Positions 15,665 through 23,379 of a DNA stretch of 32,411 bases are shown here, in pieces. Origin of the DNA: Bradyrhizobium uaiense (GTDB lineage Bacteria; Pseudomonadota; Alphaproteobacteria; Rhizobiales; Xanthobacteraceae); the NCBI RefSeq assembly GCF_010811875.1, contig NZ_VKHP01000089.1:1-32411 (forward strand), in the 5' to 3' direction. Every line of letters starts with the position of its first letter. Within the stretch, counting starts at the first letter, position 1. The notes beneath the pieces were generated by a model. That model ran no database searches. It had not been told where the DNA came from and was given only the letters and a program-made list of their open reading frames with translations. A program made the position numbers and the translations under genes.

Positions 15665-17146
15665 TCAGAGAAAATCGGCGCCGGCCTCCGCGGCGAACCG
15701 GCCCGGATCGCCCTCCCAGACGATCCGCGCGTGCTCCAGCACATAGACGCGGTCGGCATGCGGAAGCGCGAACGTCACGTTCTGCTCGCCGAGCAGCACC
15801 GTGATCTTGGTGGTCTGGCGCAGCTTCTCCAGCGCCTTCGACAACAGTTCGAGGATGACCGGCGCCAGGCCCAGCGTCGGCTCGTCCAGGATCAGGATCT
15901 GCGGCTGCATCATCAGCGCGCGGCCGATCGCCAGCATCTGCTGCTCGCCGCCGGACAGCGTCTGCGCCATCTGGCCCTGGCGCTCCTTCAGGATCGGGAA
16001 CAGCTCGAACAGCCAGGCCAGTTGTTTCGACCGCGCTGCGTCGTCGAGATGCTGGCCGCCGAGGTCGAGGTTTTCGCGCACCGTCATCTCGCCGAACAGC
16101 TCGCGCGATTCCGGGCACTGCACGAGGCCGGAGCGGGCGATCTTGGCCGGCCCGGTGCCGCGCAGCTTCACACCACCACGCAGGATCTCGCCGGTATAGG
16201 GCAGGAAGCCCGAGATGGTGTTGAACAGCGTGGTCTTGCCGGCGCCGTTGAGGCCGACGACGGAGACGAACTCGCCCTCATGGACGTGGATCGAGACGTT
16301 CTCCAGCGCCTGCGCCTTGCCGTAATGCACGCTGACATTCTCGACCTGCAGCAGCGGCACCTTGTCCTTGAACGAGGTCTCGGGCCGCGCATGGGTCTCG
16401 ATCGCGCCGCCGAGATAAACCCGCCGCACGGTCTCGTTCTTCATCACGTCCTCGGCGCGGCCGGTCGTGATCTCCTCGCCGAGATACATCGCGAGCACGC
16501 GGTCGACCAGCGCCGCGACGCTCTTGACGTTGTGGTCGACCAGCATCACCGCGCGCCCTTCGTCGCGGAAGCTGCGGATCAATTGCGAGAACACGCCGAC
16601 CTCGGTGCTGGTCAATCCAGCGAAGGGCTCGTCGACCAGCACCACCTTCGGGTCGCGCGCGATCGCCTTCGCCAATTCCAGCCGGCGCTGATCGGCGAAC
16701 GGCAGCGTCGGCGGCCGGCGGTCCATCACCGCCCCGAGGCCGACGCGTTCGGCGATCCATTTGGCGCGCTCGGTCAGCGTCTTGTCGGGAAACAGCATGA
16801 ACAGGCTGTCGGGCAACAGCGCGACCATGATGTTTTCCAGCACGGTCTGCCGGTTCAGCGGCCGCGAATGCTGGAACACCATGCCAAAGCCCTTGCGCGC
16901 GATCTTGTGCGCGGGCAGCCCGGCAACGTTCTCGCCCTCGAACAGCACTTCGCCCCCGGTCGGGCGCTCGATGCCCATCACGCTTTTCATCGCGGTCGAT
17001 TTGCCCGAACCGTTTGGCCCGATCAGGCCGAGGATCTCGCCGGGTCGCAGCTCGAAGCTCAGATTCTTCACCGCGGTGAGGCCGCCGAACCGCTTGGTCA
17101 GGCCGCGGACGGCAAGCGTTGGAGTCTTGGTCACAATCTGATCCAT
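15665..17146 (-). CDS. Fused double ABC transporter ATPase (LivG-LivF-like)
   Basis: 493 residues in one chain where other systems use two proteins. The first nucleotide-binding domain has Walker A GPNGSGKST (43-51), a Q-loop in GMVFQHSRPL, Walker B VVLVDEP (168-174) and the switch histidine H205. Its signature region reads LPFADQRRLE (148-157) and lacks the glycines of LSGGQ. The second domain has GLNGAGKTT (298-306), a canonical LSGGEQQ (397-403) and LILDEPTLGLAP. The start codon overlaps the stop of the permease gene (ATGA), implying translational coupling. The fusion fixes subunit ratio at one to one. The degenerate first signature suggests that only one composite ATP site may be fully active, as in asymmetric ABC proteins; that is inference. 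Confidence 0.94.
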   Translation of the reverse strand: MDQIVTKTPTLAVRGLTKRFGGLTAVKNLSFELRPGEILGLIGPNGSGKSTAMKSVMGIERPTGGEVLFEGENVAGLPAHKIARKGFGMVFQHSRPLNRQTVLENIMVALLPDSLFMLFPDKTLTERAKWIAERVGLGAVMDRRPPTLPFADQRRLELAKAIARDPKVVLVDEPFAGLTSTEVGVFSQLIRSFRDEGRAVMLVDHNVKSVAALVDRVLAMYLGEEITTGRAEDVMKNETVRRVYLGGAIETHARPETSFKDKVPLLQVENVSVHYGKAQALENVSIHVHEGEFVSVVGLNGAGKTTLFNTISGFLPYTGEILRGGVKLRGTGPAKIARSGLVQCPESRELFGEMTVRENLDLGGQHLDDAARSKQLAWLFELFPILKERQGQMAQTLSGGEQQMLAIGRALMMQPQILILDEPTLGLAPVILELLSKALEKLRQTTKITVLLGEQNVTFALPHADRVYVLEHARIVWEGDPGRFAAEAGADFL

Positions 17147-18072
17147 CAGGAGCGCGCCTCGCGTGACAGGGCCGCTCCGAGGAAACCGCCGGGGAAGAAC
17201 AGCACGACGAGCAGCGCCACCGCCGAGACGATGAAGGTCGCAAGCTCGCCGGTCGGGCGCAGGAATTCGCCGGCCACGATCAGGAAGATCGCGCCGAGCG
17301 CCGCGCCCAGCACCGTGCGCCGGCCGCCGAGCACGGCGGAGACGATCACGTTCACGCCGACCGCGACGTCGACCACGGTGCCGACCGAGGCGGTGCCGAA
17401 GTAGAACACCAGCAGCGCCCCCGACAGGCCCGAGAAGAACGCGCTGACGATGAAGGCCGCGAGCTTGTGCTTGACGATGTTGAAGCCGAGCGCGCCGGCC
17501 TGCACCGGGTCCTGCCCGCTCGCCTGCAGCACGAGGCCGACCGGCGATTGCGACAGGCCGTAAAGAACGGCCGCGCTGATCGTCATGAAACCGAGCGCGA
17601 TCCAGTAATTGGCGCCGGCATTGATGGTGATGACATCGGGGATGGTGAGCCCGATCTCGCCGCCGGTGAGGTCGGCAAGCACCACGACGAAGTTCTGCAG
17701 CATCAGCACCGCGACCAGCGTGGTCAAGCCGAAATACGGTCCCCTCACCCGCAGCGCCGGCAGCGCCAGCACGAAGCCCGCGACCACCGAGGCGAGCGCG
17801 CCGAGCAGGATGCAGACATAGACCGACCAGCCGTACTGGTTGTTGAGGATCCCCGCGGTGTAGGCGCCTGTGCCGATCAGGAAGGTCGGGCCGAAATTGA
17901 CCTCGCCGGCGAAGCCGAACAGCAGGTCCCAGGCCATCGCGAACACGCCGAAATAGAACGCGACGGTGAGCAGTCCGAGGATGTAGCCCGAGACGTAGAG
18001 CGGCAGCGTCGCCGCAACCGCCACGCAGGCCAGCGAGATGAAGAACAGGCGCGAGGTGAAGAATCCGGCCAT
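17146..18072 (-). CDS. Branched-chain amino-acid-type ABC transporter permease (LivM-like)
   Basis: 308 residues, nearly all hydrophobic, eight or nine likely membrane helices. The LivM family signature region is present: MAWDLLFGFAGEVNFGPTFLIGTGAY near residues 46-71 and ALRVRGPYFGLTTLVAVL near 105-122. A late FFSGLSGALLVFYFG and AVLGGRRTVLGAALGA complete the pattern. It overlaps the ATPase gene by one base (ATGA) and follows the LivH-like gene with one base between. It would form the transmembrane channel with the LivH-like partner. Confidence 0.93.
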   Translation of the reverse strand: MAGFFTSRLFFISLACVAVAATLPLYVSGYILGLLTVAFYFGVFAMAWDLLFGFAGEVNFGPTFLIGTGAYTAGILNNQYGWSVYVCILLGALASVVAGFVLALPALRVRGPYFGLTTLVAVLMLQNFVVVLADLTGGEIGLTIPDVITINAGANYWIALGFMTISAAVLYGLSQSPVGLVLQASGQDPVQAGALGFNIVKHKLAAFIVSAFFSGLSGALLVFYFGTASVGTVVDVAVGVNVIVSAVLGGRRTVLGAALGAIFLIVAGEFLRPTGELATFIVSAVALLVVLFFPGGFLGAALSREARS

Positions 18073-18073
18073 C

Positions 18074-18949
18074 TCAGCGCCTCCCCAACAGGCCTTGAGG
18101 CCGGATATACATCACGAACACCAGGAGCAGCAGCGCCGGAATGGTGCGGTAGGCCGGTGAGATCATGTAGGCCGTGATGGTCTCGAGATAGCCGACGACG
18201 AAAGCCGCGATCAGCGAGCCCGAGACGCTGCCGAGACCGCCGAGCACCACGATCGAGAACGCGCTCGCGGTCAACGGCCCGACACTGTAGGAGCTGACGC
18301 CGAGGAACATGCCGAGCAGCACGCCGGCGATGCCGGCCAAAATGCCGTAGATGCCCCACACCACAATGTAGATCTGGGTGAGCTCGAGCCCGAGCAGGGT
18401 GACACCGCGCGGGTTCATCGAGGCCGCCAGCACCGCCTTGCCGGTCCGCGTGCGGTTCACCAGCAACCACAGCAGGCCGATCACGAGACAGCACACCAGC
18501 GCGGTGAAGATATTGTTGCGGGGCGTGCGGTTGCCGAAGACATCGACGACGCCCTCGACGATCGGCAGCACCGTCTTGGCGTTGTTGGTGAAGAAATAGG
18601 CGATCAGCTCCTGGATCATGATGCCCCACAGCAGCGTGCCGGTGAGGACGAAGATCTCCTTCTCCTCATTGGGGATCCGCGTGGAATTCTGGATCGGCTT
18701 GACGACCGCGAAATAGGTCGCGAACGACACGATCAGCGCCACGCCGACGCCGAACAGCGCGCCGGTGTAGATGTCGAGGTGCAGCACGCTGGCCGCGGCC
18801 CAGGCCGCGACCGCTGCGGCCACCATGATGGCACCGTGGGAGAGGTTGAGAACGCCGGAGACACCGAAGATCAGGGTGAAGCCGGTCGCGCCGAGCGCAT
18901 AGAGCGCACTGATGGCGAAGCCATCGATCAGGATCTGTAGGGCAAGCAT
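18074..18949 (-). CDS. Branched-chain amino-acid-type ABC transporter permease (LivH-like)
   Basis: 291 residues with about eight membrane helices. Typical LivH features: SALYALGATGFTLIFGVSGVLNLSHGAIMV (16-45), TGKAVLAASMNPRGVTLLGLE (a loop of the permease family that couples to the ATPase) and VLGGLGSVSGSLIAAFVVGYLE. It closes with PQGLLGRR, the usual C terminus. The start at 18949 is the first ATG after the upstream SBP; its Shine-Dalgarno is weak, and a hairpin lies at 19008-19034 between the two genes. Heterodimer partner of the LivM-like permease. Confidence 0.93.
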   Translation of the reverse strand: MLALQILIDGFAISALYALGATGFTLIFGVSGVLNLSHGAIMVAAAVAAWAAASVLHLDIYTGALFGVGVALIVSFATYFAVVKPIQNSTRIPNEEKEIFVLTGTLLWGIMIQELIAYFFTNNAKTVLPIVEGVVDVFGNRTPRNNIFTALVCCLVIGLLWLLVNRTRTGKAVLAASMNPRGVTLLGLELTQIYIVVWGIYGILAGIAGVLLGMFLGVSSYSVGPLTASAFSIVVLGGLGSVSGSLIAAFVVGYLETITAYMISPAYRTIPALLLLVFVMYIRPQGLLGRR

Positions 18950-19007
18950 CTCAAATCGGCCGCGGCAGCAGGGCTGCCTGTTGTGGAGGACGCGGAACTG
19001 AATAGCG

Positions 19008-19034
19008 ATGCTCCCGGGACCGGCCCGGGAGCAT
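19008..19034 (-). terminator. Strong hairpin between SBP2 and the permease genes (attenuator or mRNA stabiliser)
   Basis: ATGCTCCCGGG (19008-19018) pairs perfectly with CCCGGGAGCAT (19024-19034) over five bases, starting ten bases after the SBP2 stop codon. No T-run follows, so partial read-through and protection of the upstream SBP transcript is more likely than full termination. Such arrangements commonly give more SBP than membrane components. Confidence 0.6.
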
Positions 19035-19043
19035 GATCATCAG

Positions 19044-20300
19044 TCAGTTGGTGGTGAGCTTGATGAAGCTCGGGAACTTGAGATCGCTCTTGGCGACCTC
19101 CTTCGGCCAGACCGCGACCTGCTTGCCGCCCTGCCACTGCAGCATCAGTCCGGTGATCAGGCCCTTGCCGTACTTGATCGAATGGGTGAACGGATCGTCC
19201 TTGCCGTAGAACTGGACACGTCCGATGGTGCCTTCCCAATCGGTCTTCTCCAGCGCATCGACCATCTTGTCGGCCTCGACCGAGCCGGCGCGCTTCACCG
19301 CATCCGCGATGTAGTAGACCTCGTCATAGGCGGTGTAGCCCGCGTAGGACGGATAGTTGCCGTAGCGCTTCTTGAAGTCCTCCGCGAACGGCACCGACTT
19401 CGGCGTCACCGCGACGTTCGGGCCCGACACGCCCTGATACAGCACGCCTTCCGCCGCATCGTTGGTGTCCTTGCCGAAGGTCTCGTTGGTGGCCTGCGAG
19501 GAAATGCCGAACATCGGGATCGGCACCTGCTGGTTCTTCCACTGCACCGTCGGCTGCACGCCGACATGCGAGATGCCGGTGATGATCACGTCGGGCTTGG
19601 CGGCTTCGACCTTGTTGAAGATCGGCGTGAAGTCGGTGGTGTCGGGCGAGAAGCGGATATGGTCGACGACCTTGAGCCCGATCTTGGGCAGGCACTCCTC
19701 GTAGCCGACGTCGAGCGGCTTGGTCCAGGCCGCGTCCTCGCTCATGATGACCGCGGTCTTCATGTGCTTCTGATCGACCAGAAGCTCCTTGGCGGCGTCG
19801 CAGACCGACAGCGCCAGCGCCGCCGAGGTCAGATAGCCGTGGAAGGTGTACTTGTTCTTCTCGTAATCGGCGTGAACGCTCTTGCTGATCTCGTTGGAGG
19901 CCGCGCCGGGCGTGACGAACGGCGTCTTCAGGCGCGAGGCCCAGGGCTCGAGCGCCAGCACCACTTCGCTGATGTAGCTCGAAATGACGACGTTGACCTT
20001 GTCTTCATTGACGGCGCGCTGGAATGCGCGGACCGAATCCGCCGAAGACGAGTGATTGTCGTAAGAGACGATTTCGATCTTGCGGCCGTCGATGCCGCCC
20101 TTGGCGTTGATCTCGTCGGCGGCCAGCTGCGCCGCCTGCGGGATCGACGCGCCGGCAATCGCTTGCGCTTCGGCGATCACGCCGATCTTGAGGGTGTCGG
20201 CGGCCAGCGCTCCGCTGGGGGCCGCAGCCAAAAGGCCCAACACGGCCGCTCCGGCGATTTGCTGCATCGCATGAACAGGCAGTCGCGATGTTCTTTTCAC
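19044..20300 (-). CDS. Branched-chain amino-acid-type ABC transporter substrate-binding protein (SBP2)
   Basis: 418 residues from a GTG at 20300. The N terminus MKRTSRLPVHAMQQIAGAAVLGLLAAAPSGALA is a clear Sec signal peptide with cleavage before ADTLKIG. The GTG is preferred over ATG 20267 because GAGGAG lies just upstream, and the start supplies the basic n-region. The mature part is a LivK-like type 1 periplasmic binding protein, closely similar to SBP1 along its length (e.g. KNKYTFHGYLTSAA, FSPDTTDFTPIFNK and the HVGVQPTVQWKNQQVPIPMFGIS block are shared). It is the first gene of the operon. Likely the main ligand-capture protein, with SBP1 serving an overlapping or different ligand. Confidence 0.92.
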   Translation of the reverse strand: MKRTSRLPVHAMQQIAGAAVLGLLAAAPSGALAADTLKIGVIAEAQAIAGASIPQAAQLAADEINAKGGIDGRKIEIVSYDNHSSSADSVRAFQRAVNEDKVNVVISSYISEVVLALEPWASRLKTPFVTPGAASNEISKSVHADYEKNKYTFHGYLTSAALALSVCDAAKELLVDQKHMKTAVIMSEDAAWTKPLDVGYEECLPKIGLKVVDHIRFSPDTTDFTPIFNKVEAAKPDVIITGISHVGVQPTVQWKNQQVPIPMFGISSQATNETFGKDTNDAAEGVLYQGVSGPNVAVTPKSVPFAEDFKKRYGNYPSYAGYTAYDEVYYIADAVKRAGSVEADKMVDALEKTDWEGTIGRVQFYGKDDPFTHSIKYGKGLITGLMLQWQGGKQVAVWPKEVAKSDLKFPSFIKLTTN

Positions 20301-20357
20301 CCTGTTTCTCTCCTCTTTTTTGCGTTTTGTTCGGCTGCTTCGAGCTCTTGGGGCCGG

Positions 20358-20385
20358 ACTATAGCCGCGACAAAATGCGCAGCAA
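20358..20385 (-). promoter_or_regulatory. Candidate sigma-70-type promoter of the ABC operon
   Basis: On the minus strand, TTGCTG (20385-20380), a 16-base spacer and TATAGT (20363-20358) lie about 58 bases upstream of the SBP2 start codon. Both boxes match the primary sigma consensus at most positions, including the conserved first two and last bases of the -10. This is the best promoter-like pair in the 470-base gap. Confidence 0.45.
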
Positions 20386-20572
20386 GTGAAACTGCGCGCA
20401 GATCGCCATGCGTCGACGACAACTAAAGTAGTGGGTCGGCGGCTTGTGGGTGAATAAGGATGAGGCAGCGCGGGAATAAAGTCGTGTCGGGGTCTCTCGC
20501 CACGTCTGTCACCGCCCGGGCGATGACACCGAACAGGCTGCTCGACAGGTTGAAGCGAGAACGATCCGCAGC

Positions 20573-20694
20573 GTCGTCCCGGCGAAAGCCGGGACCCATA
20601 ACCACCGATGCGAATTGTTAAGCGCCATTGGAACGACCAGTCCCACCGACAACATCCGCCGCGGCGTATGGGTCCCGGCCTTCGCCGGGACGAC
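20573..20694. repeat. Dispersed palindromic repeat pair (REP/BIME-like)
   Basis: Two inverted units face each other: GTCGTCCCGGCGAAAGCCGGGACCCATA at 20573-20600 (cited as one unit of 28 bases, with an internal CCCGGC/GCCGGG stem) and its near-perfect complement at 20667-20694. A degenerate third unit (ATCCCGCTGC..GGGACGAC) is at 20727-20750. The rest of the 20301-20770 gap holds the operon promoter and no gene. Repeats of the CGTCCCGGC-GAAGGCCGGGACCCATA kind occur widely in rhizobia. Confidence 0.75.
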
Positions 20695-20770
20695 GGCGGT
20701 GAACTTGGCGTCGTCGCAAAATCATCCCGCTGCTTTTGCTGGGACGACAACGGTGAGCGTGACGACTGCC

Positions 20771-22366
20771 CTACTCCGCCATCTCCGCCGGCGGTCGCGT
20801 GGCCGGGCCGGCGAGCGGGCGCTCTTCCATCGTGATCATGCAGATGGAAGCGGTGGTCAAAAGCACGGCGGCGGCGCCGAACACGTAACGGAACGCGGTG
20901 ATCATGTCGGCCATCGGGATCGCGCTGACGGTGCCGGCCGCGGCGGCGTGATGCTCGCCGGCGAGCGAGATGTCGGTGCCGAGCGTCATCAGCAGGATCG
21001 TGGTGAAGGCTGCGACCGTGAACGAAGCCATCATTGCACGGAAGAAGTTCATCGCGCCGGTCACGGTGCCGACCTGCGGCCGCGCCACCGCGTTCTGCAG
21101 CGATACCACGCTGATCGGGAATGTGGTGCCGAGGCCGAGCGCGAACACGCTCATCAGCAGCAGCAATCCCCACAGCGGCAGCATCGTCACCGCCATGCCG
21201 ACGGCGCAGATCGCGGCGACCGAGGTGCCGACGATGGCGACACGCTTGTAGTGCTTGGCCTTCGCCATGGTCCGTCCGGCGATCGCCGCACCGAAGGTCG
21301 AGATCGCCGCAAGCGGGATCAGCGCCAGGCCGGCCTCGCTGGCAGTCAGGTGATAGACCACCTCGTAATAGAGCGGCAGGTGCACGGTCAGGCCGACCAT
21401 GGCGCCGAGTGCGCAGCCGCCTGCCCCCATCGCGAACGGCACCACCGAGCCGCCGAGCAGCGACAGCGGCAGGAACGGCTCGTCGGCCCGGCGCGCATGC
21501 CAGACGAAGGCGCCGGCGAGCGCGATCGAGGCACCGATCATCGCGGTGATGGTCGGCGACAGCCAGGACAGACGGGTGCCGCCCCAGGTCAGCACCAGCA
21601 TCAGCACGACGGCGGAGGCCATCAGCAGCACGCCGCCGAGCCGGTCGACCTTGCGCTTGCGGTGGAACACGGGAATCTTGCTCATCTTCGGCAGCAGCAG
21701 CGCGAGCGCCGCAGCCGCGAGCGGCAGGTTGATCCAGAAGATCATCGACCAGTGCAGATGCTCGGCGAAGACGCCGCCGACCACCGGGCCGAGAATGCCG
21801 CCGGCCATCCAGACGCTGGAGAAATAGGCCTGATAGCGGCCACGTTCGCGCGGGGTGACCACATCAGAGATCACGGTCTGGACCACGGGCATGATGCCGC
21901 CACCGCCGAGCCCCTGCAGGCCGCGGGCAATGATCAGCATCGTCATGCTGGGCGCGACCGCGCAGAGCACCGAGCCAACCACGAACAGGCTGAGCGAGGT
22001 GATGATCATGACGCGGCGGCCATAGATGTCGCTCAGCGTGCCGAACACCGGCGCCACCGCCGTGGAGGCGAGCAGATAGGCGGTGATCACCCAGGACAGG
22101 TTGGTGACGTCGTGAAACTGGCGTCCGATCGTCGGCAGCGCGGTCGCGACAATGGTCTGGTCGAGCGCGGCCAGGAACATCGTCAGCATCAGGCTGATGA
22201 CGATGGTGCGGACTTCGTCCGGATTGAGCGGTGCCGGCGGCGCCAGCGGCGGCGCATCGCTGAGTTCGATCACCTCGCTCGGGAGGTGAGACAGCTCTTC
22301 CGCAATGTCGTCAGGCAATGTGGATTGGTCGGCAGGAAAACGGCTCTGCCGTTCATACTTGTTCAT
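20771..22366 (-). CDS. MFS drug transporter, DHA2 (EmrB/QacA) family, 14-TM
   Basis: 531 residues. A cytosolic, proline-rich N terminus of ~55 residues leads into a 14-helix proton-drug antiporter. Motif D1 is LDQTIVATALPTI (helix 1), motif A GTLSDIYGRRVMI (helices 2-3), motif B RGLQGLGGGG (helix 4), and motif C WMAGGILGPVVGGVFAEHL (helix 5). DHA2 helices 7-8 link the halves. It would export lipophilic or cationic toxic compounds; no membrane-fusion or outer-membrane partner gene adjoins, so it may work alone or with a remote EmrA. It is not followed by a regulator. The gene is the first of its strand after the repeat region; its start has only a weak SD. Confidence 0.9.
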   Translation of the reverse strand: MNKYERQSRFPADQSTLPDDIAEELSHLPSEVIELSDAPPLAPPAPLNPDEVRTIVISLMLTMFLAALDQTIVATALPTIGRQFHDVTNLSWVITAYLLASTAVAPVFGTLSDIYGRRVMIITSLSLFVVGSVLCAVAPSMTMLIIARGLQGLGGGGIMPVVQTVISDVVTPRERGRYQAYFSSVWMAGGILGPVVGGVFAEHLHWSMIFWINLPLAAAALALLLPKMSKIPVFHRKRKVDRLGGVLLMASAVVLMLVLTWGGTRLSWLSPTITAMIGASIALAGAFVWHARRADEPFLPLSLLGGSVVPFAMGAGGCALGAMVGLTVHLPLYYEVVYHLTASEAGLALIPLAAISTFGAAIAGRTMAKAKHYKRVAIVGTSVAAICAVGMAVTMLPLWGLLLLMSVFALGLGTTFPISVVSLQNAVARPQVGTVTGAMNFFRAMMASFTVAAFTTILLMTLGTDISLAGEHHAAAAGTVSAIPMADMITAFRYVFGAAAVLLTTASICMITMEERPLAGPATRPPAEMAE

Positions 22367-22488
22367 TTGGGGGCGTAATGCTGCTGCGCGGGCGCGTCCC
22401 GCGATGGAATCATTCTCTGCCTAGCAATTTATGCAGCAATTCGCTGCTGAGGCAGGCACCCCAGCGCATGGGTGCATCCCGCGGCAGA

Positions 22489-22515
22489 GTTCTCGCGATG
22501 ACGTGATCGCAGAAC
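22489..22515 (-). terminator. Hairpin downstream of the YcgN-like gene
   Basis: GTTCT and GCGAT (22489-22499, with one bulged C at 22494) pair with ATCGC and AGAAC (22506-22515). It lies between the stop of the gene at 22572 and the start of the MFS gene on the same strand. No T-run is visible, so it may be only a weak terminator. Confidence 0.3.
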
Positions 22516-22571
22516 GCCCTGCGCCAGCTCTCGCGGCGCCATCGTTACGGCTTGTAAATCTGCTCGAAAAT

Positions 22572-23093
22572 CTACTTGGAGAGCTTCGGCCGCTTCTTCA
22601 ACTGGGCCCGTTTCGGCAGCAAAGCCGGCCACCGCACAATGTGATCCTCGAGATCGGCGTCGTTGACATCGATCTCGGTGCCTTCCACCCGCCCGCGCAC
22701 CGAGACGCCGGCCTCATGAACGGTGTTGGGATCGCCGGAGATCAGGGGATGCCACCAATAGAGGTCCCGCCCCTCGGCCACGAGCCGGTAGCCGCAGCTC
22801 GGCGGCAGCCAGTTGAGCGTCCGGACGTTCTCGGGCGTCAGGCGGACGCAATCCGGCACCTGGTCGGAGCGGTTCGGATAGTCCTTGCAGGTGCACAGGC
22901 CGGAATCGAGCAGCTTGCAGGAGATGTGGGTGAAGTAGATCTTGCCGGTGTCCTCGTCCTCGAGCTTCTCCAGGCAGCACCGTGCGCAGCCGTCACACAG
23001 GCTCTCCCATTCGGCGTTGGACATCTCTTCCAACGTCTTGGTTTTCCAGAAGAATCCCTCCTGGTCCGACGGGCGCTTGGGCGGTGCGGTCAT
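22572..23093 (-). CDS. YcgN/YkgJ-family cysteine-cluster protein (UPF0260)
   Basis: 173 residues. The family is defined by cysteines that probably bind metal or an iron-sulphur cluster: CDGCARCC (33-40), CKLLDSGLCTCKDYPNR (59-75) and PDC (80-82). WLPPSCGYRLVAEGRDLYWWHPLISGDP is strongly conserved in the family. It is a soluble, cytosolic protein with no signal peptide. The length equals that of close homologues. The role is not established. It is divergent from the penicillin-binding protein gene, across 286 bases. Confidence 0.92.
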   Translation of the reverse strand: MTAPPKRPSDQEGFFWKTKTLEEMSNAEWESLCDGCARCCLEKLEDEDTGKIYFTHISCKLLDSGLCTCKDYPNRSDQVPDCVRLTPENVRTLNWLPPSCGYRLVAEGRDLYWWHPLISGDPNTVHEAGVSVRGRVEGTEIDVNDADLEDHIVRWPALLPKRAQLKKRPKLSK

Positions 23094-23379
23094 GATATCC
23101 CTGACATGGCGATAGAGCTCTTCTTGGGACGCCGGCGCCGGCTCCGCAAGGGGGTGTTGTTGCGGGGTCGAAAAAGCCGGTGGGCAGCGTTAGGGCTTTC
23201 ATTAAATTCACAAGCCGCGCCATTGGTTTATGGCAGCCGCTCAGATAGAACGTGGAACGAGTCCCCAACGACGTAAAAGCGCCTTGGGATTGCCGCAACA
23301 TCGAAGCAAGACGCTGGCCTGTGCCCATTTGGGCGCCCGCAGCGCTGTCAACTGATCAAGGGTCCGGTCCTTTCAGATC

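Noticed and set aside
15644..17404. 586-residue plus-strand frame
   Set aside because: Antisense shadow of the fused ATPase and part of the permease; no domain.
19044..21173. 709-residue frame containing SBP2 with a long N-terminal extension
   Set aside because: The extension crosses the palindromic repeats and promoter and has low-complexity residues; the signal peptide and RBS fix the start at 20300.
20615..22378. 587-residue plus-strand frame
   Set aside because: Antisense of the MFS gene; rich in His, Asp and Gly as expected for a shadow frame in GC-rich DNA.
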